From assembly GCF_023015905.1 (NCBI RefSeq), contig NZ_JALKBD010000039.1, forward strand, positions 1 through 32,765: a stretch of 32,765 nucleotides of DNA, in the 5' to 3' direction. Made by a program: the position numbers and the translations under genes. Below the pieces are notes generated by a model. The model searched no databases. It was not told where the DNA came from and saw only the letters and a list, made by a program, of their open reading frames with translations. Below are positions 31,421-32,765 of the stretch, one piece after another. Positions within the stretch are counted from its first letter, which is position 1; each line of letters opens with the position of its first letter. The stretch comes from Arenibacter sp. F20364 (GTDB lineage Bacteria; Bacteroidota; Bacteroidia; Flavobacteriales; Flavobacteriaceae).

Positions 31421-32491
31421 TTAAAAGAAAAAGTAAAAGATAAAACCTCCAACAATCGCCATTGTCATAACCGAAAGAATAAATGCCATTATTGCTTTTG
31501 GTTTTAACATTGAAGAGATGAGTGCTATTTCAGGTAAACTAGCACCCGTTCCGCCAATTATTAAAGCAATTGCCGCGCCCATACTCATACCTTTCACAAT
31601 AAGTGCTTTTAATATAGGAATAGCCATCTCAATTCGCAGATATAGAGGAACACCAATTCCTGCCGCAATAGGGATAGCAAGTGGACTATCATTTCCTAGA
31701 TATTTTTGAATCCAAGTATCTGGCACAAATGCTACTAAAGCAGCACTTATAACCGCCCCAATTAAAACATATGGAAGTATACGTTTGAACAATGCCCAAC
31801 CAAACGAAAATGCCTCATTCAATTTCGGATTAGATTCACCACATACGCTATTTGATGAAGTACCGCAACTTGCAACTTGTTGAGATGAATTATTATTTGA
31901 TGAAGTTCCACAACTTACAACCTGTTGAGATGAATTATTATTTGATGAAGTACCGCAACTTGCAACTTGTTGAGATGAATTATTATTTGATGAAGTTCCA
32001 CAACTTACAACCTGTTGAGATGAATCTTCAACATTAGTGTCTTTGGAATCTAGGTTGATTCTTTTAACTTCATTCTTAATCGATGTTTTTCCAAAAAGAG
32101 TTCCGAATAAAACCGAACCGATAAAAACAATGAGAAAGTAAACCAATGCAACTTTCCACCCAAAAACACCAAAAATAAAACCTACCACAACAAAATTTGC
32201 CAATGGCGCTGAAAGTAAAAAAGAAAAAACCATAGCAAATGGTGCTCCCATCTCTACCATCCCCATTGATACTGGAACCATAGAGGCACTACAAAATGGT
32301 GTGGGAAGACCTAGCAATGCCCCCATTAAGCCACCAAACTTACCTGTTTTTGATAATCTCTTCTGAAGTTTCTCTAGTGGAACAAAGGCTCTTATTAAAC
32401 CAGTAACAACCGATACCAATGCAATAATAATTACTAAACCTACACCTACATGTAAAAACTCATCTAATGCTAAACTTAATTTTTCGTTCAT
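31421..32491 (-). CDS. COG0701-type permease (ArsP/SO_0444-like efflux transporter)
   Basis: 356 residues from the preferred start MNEKLSLAL at 32491 (an upstream ATG at 32533 adds 14). Two bundles of about four helices are separated by a hydrophilic linker, the layout of the DUF318/COG0701 permeases that export metal or metalloid compounds. The family's P-x-P-x-CS motif appears as GLPTPFCSAS (residues about 61-70) and its counterpart IGVPLYLRIEMAIP in the second half. The linker (about 157-216) holds four 15-residue repeats SSQQVxSCGTSSNNN, each with one Cys, possibly binding metal. The substrate (arsenic, copper or zinc) cannot be told. The gene is much more AT-rich than the rest of the window. 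Confidence 0.82.
   Translation of the reverse strand: MNEKLSLALDEFLHVGVGLVIIIALVSVVTGLIRAFVPLEKLQKRLSKTGKFGGLMGALLGLPTPFCSASMVPVSMGMVEMGAPFAMVFSFLLSAPLANFVVVGFIFGVFGWKVALVYFLIVFIGSVLFGTLFGKTSIKNEVKRINLDSKDTNVEDSSQQVVSCGTSSNNNSSQQVASCGTSSNNNSSQQVVSCGTSSNNNSSQQVASCGTSSNSVCGESNPKLNEAFSFGWALFKRILPYVLIGAVISAALVAFVPDTWIQKYLGNDSPLAIPIAAGIGVPLYLRIEMAIPILKALIVKGMSMGAAIALIIGGTGASLPEIALISSMLKPKAIMAFILSVMTMAIVGGFIFYFFF
31851..32030. repeat. Four 45-bp tandem repeats inside the permease gene
   Basis: Units start at 31851, 31896, 31941 and 31986. Units 1 and 3 are identical; units 2 and 4 are identical except for the last five bases, so a 90-bp pair has been duplicated. Each unit encodes 15 residues with one Cys, so slippage changes linker length in frame. 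Confidence 0.95.
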
Positions 32492-32765
32492 GATATTTAT
32501 TCTTAAATCACATGCATATATGTACATATGCACATGTATATTTGTAAAAAAACTATTCCTATTTATTTTTTAATCAACTAATTCTATTTATAATTATCAC
32601 GTCTATCTGATAATCATCTACTTATTCATTTACACTTTAAATCCTTCTTTCAAGTTTTTTTGAAAAAATTAATTTAATCCATTTTCTTATTTTTTTGTCA
32701 TGATATTTATTTTAAATATTAGTAATACACATGCGCTTATCTACATATGTTGTGGTAAAAAAAAA
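32492..32765. other. AT-rich region upstream of the permease, operator candidate
   Basis: No gene is seen. A near-palindrome TACATATGCACATGTA (32523-32538) lies about 30 bp before the permease start, where an ArsR/SmtB-type repressor could bind. The sequence AATAAATATCATGA (minus strand) before the permease ATG is repeated at 32698-32711, where it leads only to a four-codon frame. The regulator and promoter were not identified. Confidence 0.4.

Noticed and set aside
32728..32760. A second dif-like sequence near the right edge (ATGCGCTTAT...ATATGTT)
   Set aside because: The spacing between arms is 4 rather than 6 bp and the outer arm bases do not match. It may be coincidence in AT-rich DNA.

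Overview
The window looks like a large piece of a conjugative plasmid from a member of Bacteroidota, most likely a marine-type flavobacterium. The evidence is a Bacteroidetes-type Tra operon (TraE/F/G/I/J-like), a BfmA/BtgA mobilization protein with a DUF5712-type relaxase, TAnnTTTG promoters with a TTG about 19-20 nt upstream, an iteron origin with a Rep_3 initiator, and ParA/ParB partition genes. No rRNA, tRNA, chromosomal housekeeping operon or CRISPR array was seen. Genus cannot be fixed from the sequence alone.

Layout. 1-7698 (minus strand): a tightly packed mobilization/transfer operon (BfmA-like accessory, HxH relaxase, VirD4-like coupling ATPase, VirB2-, VirB3-, VirB4- and VirB5-like proteins and the start of a TraJ/VirB6-like protein cut by the window edge). 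7699-8328: non-coding, rich in inverted repeats, the best oriT candidate. 8590-9222: replication origin with nine iterons, a 23-bp palindrome and an AT-rich stretch, followed by rep. 10384-11341: a minus-strand run of five very small ORFs. 11914-19527 (minus strand): an apparently continuous eight-gene unit ordered parA, a small RHH-like gene, a DprA-like plus phosphoribosyltransferase pair resembling the ShosTA toxin-antitoxin/anti-phage system, two unknown small genes, and a Type III restriction-modification system. 19762-24100: parB, a small hypothetical cluster and ssb. parB and ssb each lie beside a copy of the same duplicated unit: a 58-bp promoter/operator-like element followed by about 400 bp of GC-rich, non-coding, strongly structured DNA.

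24.2-28.2 kb: accessory genes (a methyltransferase-fold protein lacking its NPPY motif, small unknowns, a lipoprotein overlapping an internally duplicated eight-helix membrane protein, and a small basic protein flanked by related repeats). 28.3-31.0 kb: a stray copy of the origin iteron, a lone HicB-like protein, an ABC-type ATPase, a serine recombinase, a tyrosine recombinase and a dif-like 28-bp site next to it. 31.0-32.8 kb: a visibly more AT-rich segment with a COG0701-type (ArsP/SO_0444-like) permease carrying 45-bp tandem repeats; it looks recently acquired.

How it fits together: Rep and the iterons replicate the plasmid, ParA/ParB and the recombinases keep it stable, the mob/tra operon moves it, and the ShosTA-like and Type III R-M genes, transcribed with parA, would combine partition with addiction and phage defence. 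The most novel items are the duplicated structured element with compensatory base changes between copies, the partition-defence operon, the duplicated membrane protein, the stray iteron, and the dif-like site at the border of the AT-rich module.
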